From Kitasatospora cheerisanensis KCTC 2395 (GTDB taxonomy: Bacteria; Actinomycetota; Actinomycetes; Streptomycetales; Streptomycetaceae): DNA of 64,000 nucleotides. Of this stretch, positions 35,134 through 44,993 are shown in pieces. The position numbers and the translations under genes are program-made. Under the pieces are notes generated by a model that was given only the letters and a program-made list of their open reading frames with translations, ran no database searches and had not been told where the DNA came from. Position 1 is the first letter of the stretch; every line of letters begins with the position of its first letter. The DNA is taken from positions 2,108,761-2,172,760 of the forward strand of contig NZ_KK853997.1 in NCBI RefSeq assembly GCF_000696185.1, read 5' to 3'.

Positions 35134-36624
35134 TCAGCTCTGGCCGCCGGCCAGCTTCTCGCGGAGCGCGGCCAGGGCCTCGTCCGAGGCGAGCGCGCCG
35201 GAGCCCTCGTCGCTGCTGGAGGAGTACGAGCCGCCACCGGAAACCGGGGCCTCCTCGCCGGCCTCGGCGGCAGCAGCCGCGTCCGCCTCGCGGGACTTGA
35301 TGACCTGGGCCTGGTGCTGCTCGAAGCGGGCCTGGGCCTCGGCGTACTGCCGCTCCCACTCCTCGCGCTGCTTCTCGAAGCCGGGCAGCCAGTCGTTCGC
35401 CTCGGGGTCGAAGCCCTCCGGGTAGATGTAGTTGCCCTGGTCGTCGTACGAGGCAGCCATGCCGTACAGGGTCGGGTCGAACTCGACCGACGCCGGGTCG
35501 GCACCGAGGGACTCGTTGGCCTGCTTCAGCGAGAGGCTGATGCGACGACGCTCGAGGTCGATGTCGATGACCTTGACGAAGATCTCGTCGCCGACCTGGA
35601 CGACCTGCTCCGGGATCTCGACGTGGCGCTCGGCCAGCTCGGAGATGTGGACCAGGCCCTCGATGCCCTCGTCCACGCGGACGAACGCACCGAACGGAAC
35701 CAGCTTGGTGACCTTACCCGGCACGACCTGCGAGATCTGGTGCGTACGGGCGAACTGCTGCCACGGGTCCTCCTGGGTCGCCTTCAGCGACAGGGAGACG
35801 CGCTCGCGGTCCATGTCCACGTCGAGAACCTCGACGGTGACCTCCTGGCCGACCTCGACAACCTCGTTCGGGTGGTCGATGTGCTTCCAGGACAGCTCGG
35901 AGACGTGCACCAGACCGTCGACGCCGCCGAGGTCCACGAACGCACCGAAGTTGACGATCGAGGAGACGACGCCGGAGCGGACCTGGCCCTTCTGCAGGGT
36001 GGTGAGGAAGGTCTGGCGGACCTCGCTCTGGGTCTGCTCGAGCCAGGCACGGCGGGACAGGACCACGTTGTTGCGGTTCTTGTCCAGCTCGATGATCTTC
36101 GCCTCGAGCTCCTTGCCCACGTAGGGCTGGAGGTCGCGGACGCGACGCATCTCGACCAGCGAGGCCGGGAGGAAGCCGCGGAGGCCGATGTCGAGGATGA
36201 GACCACCCTTGACGACCTCGATGACGGTACCGGTGACGATGCCGTCCTCTTCCTTGATCTTCTCGATCGTGCCCCAGGCGCGCTCGTACTGGGCGCGCTT
36301 CTTGGACAGGATCAGGCGACCCTCCTTGTCCTCCTTCTGGAGAACCAGGGCCTCGATGTTGTCGCCGACGGCAACAACCTCGTGGGGGTCGACGTCGTGC
36401 TTGATCGAGAGCTCACGGGACGGGATGACACCCTCGGTCTTGTAACCGATGTCGAGGAGCACCTCGTCACGGTCGACCTTCACGATGACGCCCTCAACGA
36501 TGTCGCCGTCGTTGAAGTACTTGATGGTCTCGTCGATCGCGGCGAGGAACGCGTCCGCGTCGCCGATGTCGTTGACCGCAACCTGCGGGGTGGTGCTGAC
36601 AGAGGTGTCGGTGGGGCTCGTCAT
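35134..36624 (-). CDS. rpsA: 30S ribosomal protein S1
   Basis: The 496-residue protein contains four S1 RNA-binding domains, visible as repeats of the VxGxV...G(A/K)xVdl..g..G..p.sel pattern. Examples are GDIVEGVIVKVDRDEVLLDIGYKTEGVIP, VRSGVVSSIVNFGAFVDLGGVDGLVHVSELSW and VVPGKVTKLVPFGAFVRVDEGIEGLVHISEL. An acidic, Ser/Gly/Ala-rich tail follows, as in other actinobacteria. It binds mRNA and helps place it on the 30S subunit. ATG at 36622-36624 is followed by TSPTDTSVST, the usual start. It is divergent from a methyltransferase gene, and its own leader is about 207 bases. Confidence 0.97.
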   Translation of the reverse strand: MTSPTDTSVSTTPQVAVNDIGDADAFLAAIDETIKYFNDGDIVEGVIVKVDRDEVLLDIGYKTEGVIPSRELSIKHDVDPHEVVAVGDNIEALVLQKEDKEGRLILSKKRAQYERAWGTIEKIKEEDGIVTGTVIEVVKGGLILDIGLRGFLPASLVEMRRVRDLQPYVGKELEAKIIELDKNRNNVVLSRRAWLEQTQSEVRQTFLTTLQKGQVRSGVVSSIVNFGAFVDLGGVDGLVHVSELSWKHIDHPNEVVEVGQEVTVEVLDVDMDRERVSLSLKATQEDPWQQFARTHQISQVVPGKVTKLVPFGAFVRVDEGIEGLVHISELAERHVEIPEQVVQVGDEIFVKVIDIDLERRRISLSLKQANESLGADPASVEFDPTLYGMAASYDDQGNYIYPEGFDPEANDWLPGFEKQREEWERQYAEAQARFEQHQAQVIKSREADAAAAAEAGEEAPVSGGGSYSSSSDEGSGALASDEALAALREKLAGGQS

Positions 36625-36837
36625 TAGGAAAAGGGCTCCGGTACGGACATGAAGTCGTAGTAATGCCACGCGGAGGGCCCTGATCGCTCCCACCGAAAGC
36701 CGTACAGGCCAGAAAACGGCCATCGAAACGATTCCAGCGATCGGAATCCCGATGTCCGTCTGACGACCGTGGGGTCTTCGACAGATGCGAGCGCGACCTG
36801 CTCCGTCCGAGGCGCGCAGGCCCGCAGCGCAACTTGT

Positions 36838-36866
36838 AGCATACGGGGACACCCGGGCACGGTCAA
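36838..36866 (-). promoter_or_regulatory. Housekeeping-type promoter of rpsA
   Basis: On the minus strand TTGACC (36861-36866) and TATGCT (36838-36843) are separated by exactly 17 bases, matching the main sigma factor consensus well. Transcription would start near 36831, leaving a leader of about 207 bases before the rpsA ATG. The rest of the 36625-37054 gap has no gene. Confidence 0.75.
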
Positions 36867-37054
36867 CGCCGAAGTCGGCGAGACCGGTAGAGGCCGGGAC
36901 GGATCAGGCCATATCCTCCGAAGGCGCACCTCGCGGCGGCTCGAACACCGGCCCTACCCCGGATGCCACGGCCCGACCCGGTTCCGTACGGGAGTACGGG
37001 ACCGGCTCCGCGGCAGCGGCGCTTCCGCATTCGACAGCCTACGTGACGGATTCC

Positions 37055-37966
37055 ATGACCCACTCCACCACCCCCGGTCCCGACGAGCCCCGCGACTACG
37101 ACCCGGCCGGGTACGACGTCCCGAGCGCCTACCACAGCGACGCCGACGAGGACGACGACGGCGACGAGGCACTGCGGCGGGAGGCAGGCGAGCAGGAGTC
37201 CAGCCGGGCCAGCCGGCACTGGTGGGACCGGAACGCCGACGACTACCAGGACGAGCACGGCCAGTTCCTCGGCGACGACCGGTTCACCTGGTGCCCGGAG
37301 GGCGTGGACGAGGCCGAGGTGCGGCTGCTCGGCGACCCGGCGGCGCTGAGGGGCGCGGACGTGCTGGAGGTCGGCTCGGGTGCCGCCCAGTGCTCGCGCT
37401 GGCTGGCGGCGCAGGGCGCCCGGCCGGTGGCGCTGGACATCTCGTACCGGCAGCTGCAGCACTCGCGGCGGATCGACCTGGGCCGCGGCCTGGAGCCGGT
37501 CGCGGTGGTGCAGGCGGACGGCGCGGTGCTGCCGTTCGCGGACGGCTCCTTCGACCACGCCTGCTCGGCGTACGGCGCGGTGCCGTTCAGCGCGGACACC
37601 GCGCGGCTGATGAGCGAGGTGCACCGGGTGCTGCGGCCGGGCGGCCGGTGGGTGTTCTCGGTCACCCACCCGATCCGCTGGGCGTTCCCGGACGAGCCCG
37701 GCGAGGAGGGCCTGACGGCGTCCTCCTCGTACTTCGACCGCACCCCGTACGTCGAGCAGGACGAGCAGGGCGTGGCGACCTACGTCGAGCACCACCGGAC
37801 GCTGGGCGACCGGGTGCGGGAGCTGGTCGGGGCCGGGTTCACGCTGCTCGACCTGATCGAGCCGGAGTGGCCCGAGCACCTGGAGCAGGAGTGGGGCGGC
37901 TGGAGCCCGCTGCGCGGCCGGCACATCCCCGGGACGGCGATCTTCGTCGCCCGCCGGGACGGCTGA
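37055..37966 (+). CDS. Class I SAM-dependent methyltransferase, divergent from rpsA
   Basis: The 303-residue protein has an acidic N-terminal tail (about 1-45). A Rossmann-type methyltransferase core follows, with motif I in VLEVGSGAAQCSRWLAAQG, an acidic residue in PVALDISYRQLQHSR, and VQADGAVLPFADGSFDHACSAYGAVPF. The pairing with rpsA is conserved in streptomycetes to my knowledge. Substrate unknown. ATG at 37055; a GTG at 37043 would add four residues. The stop at 37966 lies 2 bases before the hrpB start, so the two genes may be co-transcribed. Confidence 0.88.
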   Translation: MTHSTTPGPDEPRDYDPAGYDVPSAYHSDADEDDDGDEALRREAGEQESSRASRHWWDRNADDYQDEHGQFLGDDRFTWCPEGVDEAEVRLLGDPAALRGADVLEVGSGAAQCSRWLAAQGARPVALDISYRQLQHSRRIDLGRGLEPVAVVQADGAVLPFADGSFDHACSAYGAVPFSADTARLMSEVHRVLRPGGRWVFSVTHPIRWAFPDEPGEEGLTASSSYFDRTPYVEQDEQGVATYVEHHRTLGDRVRELVGAGFTLLDLIEPEWPEHLEQEWGGWSPLRGRHIPGTAIFVARRDG

Positions 37967-37968
37967 CG

Positions 37969-40475
37969 GTGCGCACCGGGGGGCTCGAACTGCCGGTCCG
38001 CACCGCGCTGGGCCCGCTCGCGGCGGCGCTGGAGGAGCACGGCACGGCCGTGCTGTCGGCGCCGCCCGGCACCGGCAAGACCACCCTGGTGCCGCTCGCC
38101 CTGGCCGGGCTGCTGGACCCTTCGCCGGCCCCGGCCCGCCGCGCCGGGTGCTGGTCGCCGAGCCGCGCCGGCTGGCGGTGCGGGCGGCGGCCCGGCGGAT
38201 GGCCTGGATGCTGGACGAGCCGGTCGGCGGCACGGTCGGCTTCACGGTGCGCGGCGAGCGCCGGGTCGGCCCGGACACCCGGGTCGAGGTGGTCACCACC
38301 GGCGTGCTGCTGCAGCGCCTGCAGCGCGACCCCGAGCTGCCGGGCGTGGACACGGTGGTCCTCGACGAGTGCCACGAGCGGCACCTGGACGCGGACACCG
38401 CGCTGGCCTTCCTGCTGGACGTCCGGGCCGCGCTCCGCCCCGAGCTGCGGCTGCTGCTGGCCTCGGCCACCGCCGACACCGACGCCTGGGCCGAACTGCT
38501 GGGCGGCGCGCCGGTGGTGGCCGCCGAGGGCGTCTCGCACCCGGTCGAGGCGGTGTGGGCGCCGCCGCCGGTGGCGGTCCGGCCGCCGCACGGGACGCGG
38601 GTCGACCCGGCGCTGCTGGAGCACGTCGCGGCGACGGTCCGCCGGGCGCTCGCCGAACGGGACGGCGACGTGCTGTGCTTCCTGCCCGGCGTCGGCGAGA
38701 TCGCCCGGGTGGCCGGGCAGTTGGACGGCGTCGAGGTGCTGCAGCTGCACGGGCAGGCGCCGCAGGCCGTGCAGGACGCGGCGCTGACGGCGGGCCGGCG
38801 GCGGCGGGTGGTGCTGAGCACCTCGGTCGCCGAGTCCTCGCTGACGGTGCCGGGCGTGCGGGTGGTGGTCGACTCCGGGCTGACCCGGGAGCCGCGCACC
38901 GACCACGCCCGCGGCCTGTCCGGGCTGGTCACCGTCCGCACCTCGCTGGCCGCGGCCCGGCAGCGCGCCGGCCGGGCCGGGCGCGAGGCCCCCGGCACCG
39001 TGTACCGGTGCTGGGCGCAGGCGGAGGACGCCCGCGCCGCCCGCTTCCCGACCCCCGAGATCGCGCTCGCCGACCTGACCTCCTTCGCCCTCCAGGCCGC
39101 CTGCTGGGGCGACCCGGACGCCGCCGGCCTGACCCTGCCCGACCCGCCGCCCGCCGGGGCGCTGGCCGCCGCCCGCGCCACCCTGCGCGCGCTGGACGCG
39201 GTGGACGCCGACGGCCGCCCCACCGGGCGCGGCCGGGCGATCGCCCGCACCGGCCTGCACCCCCGGCTGGCCCGCGCGCTGCTCGACGGCGCCGCCGCGG
39301 TCGGCCCGCGGCGCGCCGCCGAACTCGTCGCGCTGCTCTCCGAGGAGCCGCCGCGCGCCCTCGGCGACGACCTCGCGCAGATCTGGCGCACCGTCAGGCA
39401 GGGCAGCGACCCGTACGCGCGCCGCTGGAAGGAGGAGGTGCGCCGGCTGGAGCGCGCCGTGGAGCAGCCGGGCGGCGGCGGGCTGCCGGACGCGGCCGCC
39501 GCCGGGCTGGTGGTCGGGCTGGCGTACCCGGAGCGGATCGCCCGGGCGCGGGACGGCGGGGACGGCGCGTACCTGATGGCGTCCGGGACGGCGGCCCGAC
39601 TGCAGGGCGGGTCGCGGCTGCCGGCCGGCGGGTGGCTGGCGATCGCGGTGGCCGACCGGCCCGCCGGGTCGCCGTCGGCGCGGGTGCTGCGGGCGGTCGC
39701 GGTCGACGAGGCGACGGCCCGGCGGGCGGCCGCGCCGCTGCTGGACGGGCGGGAGGAGGTCGGCTGGTCGGCCCGGCAGCGGGAGGTGACGGCCCGTCGG
39801 GTGGAGACCCTCGGCGCGATCGAGCTGGCTGCGGCGCCGCTGGCCGCGCCGGATCCGGTGCTGGTGCGCGAGGCGCTGCTGACCGGCCTCGAACGGGAGG
39901 GCGTCTCGGCGCTGTTGAGCTGGCCGCCGGCCGCGGCGGGGCTGCGCGAGCGGCTGGCGTTCCTGCACCGCACCCTCGGCGGGGTGTGGCCGGACGTCGG
40001 CGACGCGGCGTTGCTGGCGGCCGCCGAGGAGTGGCTGGAGCCGGAGCTCTCCCGGGCCCGCCGCCGGGCCGACCTGGAACGGATCGACACCGCGGCCGCG
40101 TTGCAGCGGCTGCTGCCCTGGGCGGGCGGGCAGGCGGGCCGGCTGGAGGAGCTGGCCCCCGAGCGGATCACGGTGCCGAGCGGCAGCCGGATCCGGGTCG
40201 ACTACTCCGGCGACCGGCCGGTCCTCGCCGTGAAGCTCCAGGAGCTGTTCGGCTGGGACGCAGCCCCGGCGCTCGCCGACGGCCGCGCCCCGCTCACCGT
40301 CCACCTGCTGTCCCCCGCCGGCCGGCCGGCCGCCGTCACCGGCGACCTGGCCGCGTTCTGGCGCGAGGGCTACCGCGCCGTCCGCGCCGACCTGCGCGGC
40401 CGCTACCCCCGCCACCCCTGGCCGGAGGATCCGACCACGGCGGAGCCCACCCGCCGCGCGAATCCGCGCAAGTGA
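37969..40475 (+). CDS. hrpB: ATP-dependent helicase HrpB, one frameshift
   Basis: The protein has the DEAH/RHA-type core. Motif I is SAPPGTGKTTL (around residue 30), motif II reads VVLDECHERH, motif III LLASATAD, and motif VI QRAGRAGREAPGT. A long HrpB C-terminal region reaches the family ending WPEDPT near 40430. After LLDPSPAP the frame breaks, most simply at the CCCC run 38129-38132; adding one C gives PRRVLVAEPRRLAVRAAARR, the expected motif Ia. Restored length is about 836 residues. HrpB-type proteins are putative RNA or DNA helicases of unclear role. GTG at 37969 is used as start. Confidence 0.85.
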
Positions 40476-40487
40476 CGCCGCGTCGGC

Positions 40488-40834
40488 TCAGCGGCGCCGG
40501 GTCGGGGTGGGCGTCCGGGTGATCCGCCTCGGCGTGCTGCGGTCGGTGTCGGGGTGCGTCGCCGCCGGGGTGGTCCGCGGCGTGGCGGGAGCGGTGGTGG
40601 TCCTCGTCTCCTCGGCGGTCCGGGTCGGCGACGGGGTGGGCGAGACCTCGGCGGACGGCGACCAGGTGGACGTGGGCGCGGCGCCCGGCACCGCCGGGTT
40701 CGCGGGGGCGACCTGACGGGGCACCGGCTGCCGGGCGGGGGCCGGTCGGCCGCGCAGGCCGTGCCCCCGGCCGCCAGCGCGGCTGCCGCCAGCACGATCG
40801 CCGCTCTCGTTCTCCCGCCCCGTGGCACCGTCAT
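40488..40834 (-). CDS. Small lipoprotein, Ser/Thr/Pro-rich, frameshifted
   Basis: The gene begins MTVPRGGRTRAAIVL with a lipoprotein signal ending GTAC (Cys27). In the frame as given the tail turns into Arg/Pro repeats. One extra G at 40726-40727 (a C on the minus strand) gives a more natural Thr/Pro/Ser-rich tail, PVPRQVAPANPAVPGAAPT, through to TPTRRR and a stop at 40488 (about 115 residues). It would be anchored outside the membrane as a flexible surface protein. No domain is recognised. ATG at 40832-40834 with GGGGGAG upstream. Confidence 0.55.
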
Positions 40835-40874
40835 CGTTCCGCTCCCCCTCGCACGTCGAACCGGCGTGCGGAGC

Positions 40875-41483
40875 CTACTGGTCGCCGAGGCCCGGCCACT
40901 CGTCGGCGAGGGCCGCCATGTCGATGTCGTCGATCCACCGGTCGTCGTACCGGAGGACCTGCCGGCGGACGCCCTCGACCTTGAACCCGGCCTTCTCGTA
41001 GGCGCGTTGGCCGCGGCCGTTGAAGGCGTAGACGCCCAGCGAGACCCGGTTCAGGCCGATGGCGCGGAGGGCGTGGTCGGTGGCCATCCGGACGGCCTCG
41101 GTGCCGAAGCCGCGGTCGCGGCCGTCGGGGCCGATGCAGATGCGCAGGTTGCAGGAGCGGTTGGGCTCGTCCCACTCGTTCAGGACGACCTCGCCGACGC
41201 CGCGGCCGGTGGCCTTGTCGACGATGATCAGGTCGAGCCGGTCGGTCTGCTCGTTGCGGGTGGAGTACCAGTCGACGACGCGCTTCTCCATCGCCTCGTC
41301 CCACTCGGGCGCGACCGGCGTGTACACGGGCGAGGTGTACCGGAGCACGTCCGGGTCCTGGAGCATGACCCGCAGCCACGGCAGGTCCTCCTCCGGCTTG
41401 ACGGGGCGGAGGACGATCCGCTCCCCCTCCAGGGTCGGCTTGTCGGCGAACGTGGCGGTGGCAGCGGCGGGTTGGTCGGTCAT
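40875..41483 (-). CDS. GNAT-family N-acetyltransferase (RimJ/RimL-like)
   Basis: A 202-residue cytoplasmic enzyme with GERIVLRPVKPEEDLPWL at the start and the acetyl-CoA binding segment GPDGRDRGFGTEAVRMATDHALR. The catalytic region follows as LNRVSLGVYAFNGRGQRAYEKAGFKVEG, typical of RimJ/RimL-type acetyltransferases. Substrate unknown; a ribosomal protein N-terminus or a small amine are family options. ATG at 41481-41483 is preferred over a start 12 codons upstream because the family begins near ERIVLR. It is upstream of the small lipoprotein gene on the same strand by 40 bp. Confidence 0.88.
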   Translation of the reverse strand: MTDQPAAATATFADKPTLEGERIVLRPVKPEEDLPWLRVMLQDPDVLRYTSPVYTPVAPEWDEAMEKRVVDWYSTRNEQTDRLDLIIVDKATGRGVGEVVLNEWDEPNRSCNLRICIGPDGRDRGFGTEAVRMATDHALRAIGLNRVSLGVYAFNGRGQRAYEKAGFKVEGVRRQVLRYDDRWIDDIDMAALADEWPGLGDQ

Positions 41484-41571
41484 CCGGCCAGTCTCCGAGC
41501 CCCGGGCGGACGCCTGCAAACGATTTTGCGGACGCCGCCCGGGGGCGCGGAGGGCTCAGTGCGCGGAGGGC

Positions 41572-44301
41572 TCAGTGCGCGGCGGCCTCCCAGTCGGCGC
41601 CGACGCCGACCGAGACGTCGAGCGGGGCGCGCAGCGGGTAGGCGCCGGCCATCTGCTCGCGGACCAGGGCCTCGACCTGCTCGCGCTCGCCGGGGGCGAC
41701 TTCGAGGACGATTTCGTCGTGGACCTGGAGCAGCATCCGGCTGCCGAGGCCGGCCGCGCGGAGGGCCTCGTCGACCCGCAGCATGGCGATCTTGACGATG
41801 TCGGCGGCGGAGCCCTGGATGGGGGCGTTGAGGGCCATCCGCTCGGCCATCTCGCGGCGCTGCCGGTTGTCGCTGGTGAGGTCGGGCAGGTAGCGGCGGC
41901 GGCCGAGCAGCGTCTCGGTGTAGCCGACGGCACGGGCCTCCTCGACCACGTTGTGCAGGTAGTCGCGGACGCCGCCGAAGCGCTCGAAGTAGGTGTCCAT
42001 CAGGCCCTGGGCCTCGGCGGGCTTGATGCCGAGCTGCTGGGACAGGCCGTACGCGGACAGGCCGTAGGCGAGGCCGTACGACATGGCCTTGATCTTGCGG
42101 CGCATCTCGGCGTCGACCGCGTCGGGGGCGACCGAGAAGACCTGGGAGGCGACGGTGGTGTGCAGGTCCTCGCCGGAGGCGAAGGCCTCGATGAGGGCGG
42201 CGTCCTCGGACAAGTGCGCCATGATGCGCAGTTCGATCTGCGAGTAGTCGGCGGTGAGCAGCGTCTCGTAGCCCTCGCCGACCACGAAGGCGCGGCGGAT
42301 GGCGCGGCCCTCCTCGGTGCGGACCGGGATGTTCTGCAGGTTCGGGTCCTGCGAGGAGAGGCGGCCGGTGGCGGCGACCATCTGGTTGAAGGTGGTGTGG
42401 ATGCGGCCCTGCGGGGAGACCGTCTTGAGCAGGCCCTCGACGGTGGTGCGCAGCTTGGCCTGGTCGCGGTGGCGGAGCAGGATGACCGGCAGTTCGTTGT
42501 CGGTCTGGGTGGCGAGCCAGGTGAGGGCGTCGGCGTCGGTGGTGTAACCGGTCTTGATCTTCTTGGTCTTGGGCAGGCCGAGGTCGCCGAACAGGACCTC
42601 CTGGAGCTGCTTGGGCGAGCCGAGGTTGAACTCGCGGCCGGCGGCGGCGTGCGCCTCCTCGACGCAGCGCTGGATCTCGGCGGCGAACTGCGCCTCCAGG
42701 CCCTGCAGCCAGGCGCGGTCGGCGGCGATGCCGTAGCGCTCCATGCGGGCGAGGAGTTCGGCGATCGGCAGTTCCATGTCGTGGAAGAGCTGCACGGCGC
42801 CGACCTCGGCGAGCCGGGTGTCGAAGAGTTCGGCGAGGTCGTGGACGGCGCGGGCCTCGGTCATCAGGGCCTGGGCGCCGGCGCTGGGGTCGGGCTCGTC
42901 GGCGTCGAAGCTGAGCTGGCCGGTCTCGGCCTGGGCGGCGGGGGCGAGCGAGCGGGCCAGGTACTCCTCGGCGAGGACGTCGAGGGTGAAGGCGCGGCGG
43001 CCGGGCTTCTCCAGGTAGGCGGCGAGGGCGGTGTCGGCGGTGACGCCGGCGAACTGCCAGCCCTGCTCGGCGAAGGCGCGCATGACCTGCTTGGCGATGT
43101 GCAGGGCCTTGGGGCGCTTGGGGTCGGCGAGCCAGGCGGTGAACGCCCGGTCGTCGTCCTCCTCCAGGGCGGCGGGGTCGAACCAGGCGGCGGCGGTGCC
43201 GGTGGCGAGCGCGACCTGCTTGACCTGGCCGGCGCCGAGGGCCCACTCGTAGTCGGCGGCGAGGGCGGTGCGGGCGCCGTCGGCGGTGTGCTCCTCCAGC
43301 CAGGCGGTGAGCGCGCCGGGGACGGTCAGCAGGTCGCCCTCGACGGCGGGGCCGGTGGGGATCTCGGCGGCGGCGGTCTCGGCGCCGGCCGGGTCGATGC
43401 CCTGCACCCGGTCGCGGAAGTTGGGGTTGCGGAACTCCAACGCCTCCATGATCCGGGCGATTTCCTCCCGGTCGAACGGTGCGCGCTCCAACTGGGGGAC
43501 GGTGAGCGGGAGTTCGACGTCCCGGACGAGCTCGGTGAGGATCCGGTTGCGCTTGACGGAGTCCAGGTGCTCGCGGAGCTTCTCGCCGATCTTGCCCTTG
43601 ACCTCGTCGGCCCGGTTCACCAACTCCTCGAAGGAGCCGAACTGGTTGACCCACTTGGCGGCGGTCTTCTCGCCGACGCCGGGGATGCCGGGCAGGTTGT
43701 CGGACGGGTCGCCGCGCAGCGCCGCGAGGTCCGGGTACTGGTCGGGGCGGACGCCGTACTTCTCGGCGACCTTCTCGGGGGTGTAGCGGGTGAGCTCGGA
43801 GACGCCCTTGGTCGGGTAGAGCACGGTGACGTGCTCGTTGACCAGTTGGAGGGAGTCCCGGTCGCCGGTGACGATGAGCACCTCGTAGCCCTCGGCGACG
43901 GCCGCGGTGGCGAGGGTGGCGATGATGTCGTCGGCCTCGAAGTTCTCGGCGGTGAGCCGCGGGATCCGCATGGCGTCGAGGAGTTCGCCGATCAGCGGGA
44001 TCTGGCTGCGGAACTCGTCGGGGGTCTTGGCGCGGTTGGCCTTGTACTCGGGGAACTCGGTGGCGCGGAAGGTCTGCCGGGAGAGGTCGAAGGCGACCGC
44101 GAGGTGGGTGGGCGCTTCGTCCCGGACGGTGTTGACCAGCATCGAGGTGAAGCCGTAGACCGCGTTGGTGTGCTGGCCGGTGGTGGTGGAGAAGTTCTCC
44201 ACCGGCAGGGCGAAGAAGGCCCGGTAGGCCATCGAATGCCCGTCGAGGAGCATCAGCCGGGGCCGTTCGGCCGCGCTCTTACCTGCACCCTGTGTCGCCA
44301 C
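41572..44301 (-). CDS. polA: DNA polymerase I
   Basis: The 909-residue enzyme contains a 5'-nuclease domain (LMLLDGHSMAYRAFFAL, PEYKANRAKTPDEF, VTGDRDSLQLV, GVGEKTAAKWV; about 1-310). The middle domain lacks the 3'-5' exonuclease acidic residues, as is usual in actinobacteria. The polymerase domain shows motif A DYSQIELRIMAHLSEDAAL, motif B RRKIKAMSYGLAYGLSAYGL and motif C LLQVHDEIVLEV. It fills gaps and removes RNA primers during replication and repair. The start is GTG at 44299-44301 with GGGACG upstream. It is divergent from a thioesterase gene, as in S. coelicolor to my knowledge. Confidence 0.96.
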   Translation of the reverse strand: MATQGAGKSAAERPRLMLLDGHSMAYRAFFALPVENFSTTTGQHTNAVYGFTSMLVNTVRDEAPTHLAVAFDLSRQTFRATEFPEYKANRAKTPDEFRSQIPLIGELLDAMRIPRLTAENFEADDIIATLATAAVAEGYEVLIVTGDRDSLQLVNEHVTVLYPTKGVSELTRYTPEKVAEKYGVRPDQYPDLAALRGDPSDNLPGIPGVGEKTAAKWVNQFGSFEELVNRADEVKGKIGEKLREHLDSVKRNRILTELVRDVELPLTVPQLERAPFDREEIARIMEALEFRNPNFRDRVQGIDPAGAETAAAEIPTGPAVEGDLLTVPGALTAWLEEHTADGARTALAADYEWALGAGQVKQVALATGTAAAWFDPAALEEDDDRAFTAWLADPKRPKALHIAKQVMRAFAEQGWQFAGVTADTALAAYLEKPGRRAFTLDVLAEEYLARSLAPAAQAETGQLSFDADEPDPSAGAQALMTEARAVHDLAELFDTRLAEVGAVQLFHDMELPIAELLARMERYGIAADRAWLQGLEAQFAAEIQRCVEEAHAAAGREFNLGSPKQLQEVLFGDLGLPKTKKIKTGYTTDADALTWLATQTDNELPVILLRHRDQAKLRTTVEGLLKTVSPQGRIHTTFNQMVAATGRLSSQDPNLQNIPVRTEEGRAIRRAFVVGEGYETLLTADYSQIELRIMAHLSEDAALIEAFASGEDLHTTVASQVFSVAPDAVDAEMRRKIKAMSYGLAYGLSAYGLSQQLGIKPAEAQGLMDTYFERFGGVRDYLHNVVEEARAVGYTETLLGRRRYLPDLTSDNRQRREMAERMALNAPIQGSAADIVKIAMLRVDEALRAAGLGSRMLLQVHDEIVLEVAPGEREQVEALVREQMAGAYPLRAPLDVSVGVGADWEAAAH

Positions 44302-44453
44302 GTCACGTCCCGTTCCTGCCGGATTGCACTGCCTCCCCGATCCTAGGGCCCGGGGACGACATCTCCCGGCGCGGCGCGGGCCTCCTCCCTACTGGCGGGT
44401 AGACAGTCGTACGATCGACCCGCCCAACGAAGTGAACCCCGAACAGGAGCACC

Positions 44454-44906
44454 ATGACCGACTCGGCGCCCGTACTGAACGTGCCCCAGGACGTGCTGGA
44501 CCACTTCGCGAAGCTGGGGGTGAGCCCGTCGACCTTCTCGGGCGGGCACCTGGGCGAGAAGCTGGGCATCACCATCGTGGAGGCCTCCCCGGACCGGGTG
44601 GTGGGCACCATGCCGGTGGAGGGCAACCAGCAGCCGTACGGGCTGCTGCACGGCGGGGCGTCGGCCGCGCTGGCGGAGACCCTGGGGTCGATCGGCGCGA
44701 TGCTGCACGCCGGCCCGGGCCGCTACGCGGTCGGCGTGGACCTGAACGCCACTCACCACCGTTCGGCCACTTCGGGCCTGGTGACGGGCGTGGCGACGGC
44801 GGTGTTCAAGGGCCGTACCGCGGCGACCTACGAGATCGCCGTGACGGACGACACCGGCCGCCGGATCACCAGCTGCCGGCTGACCTGCATGCTGCGCGAC
44901 CTGTAA
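44454..44906 (+). CDS. PaaI-type hotdog thioesterase
   Basis: A 150-residue hotdog-fold protein with the active-site segment NQQPYGLLHGGASAALAETLGS. HGG lies at 66-68 and Glu75 is the catalytic acid of the PaaI/YbdB group; VDLNATHHRSATSGLVTG follows. It hydrolyses acyl-CoA thioesters in the cytoplasm, probably phenylacetyl-CoA-like or other aromatic/aliphatic adducts; the exact substrate is uncertain. ATG at 44454. It is divergent from polA across 152 bp. Confidence 0.88.
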   Translation: MTDSAPVLNVPQDVLDHFAKLGVSPSTFSGGHLGEKLGITIVEASPDRVVGTMPVEGNQQPYGLLHGGASAALAETLGSIGAMLHAGPGRYAVGVDLNATHHRSATSGLVTGVATAVFKGRTAATYEIAVTDDTGRRITSCRLTCMLRDL

Positions 44907-44993
44907 CGGCGAACACCCCCAACTCCCCGCGCGCCCCCTGGGTTTGGCCGCGCCCCGGCAGGGGCAGTCTCGGCTGGACGAGGGGGCGCCGCC

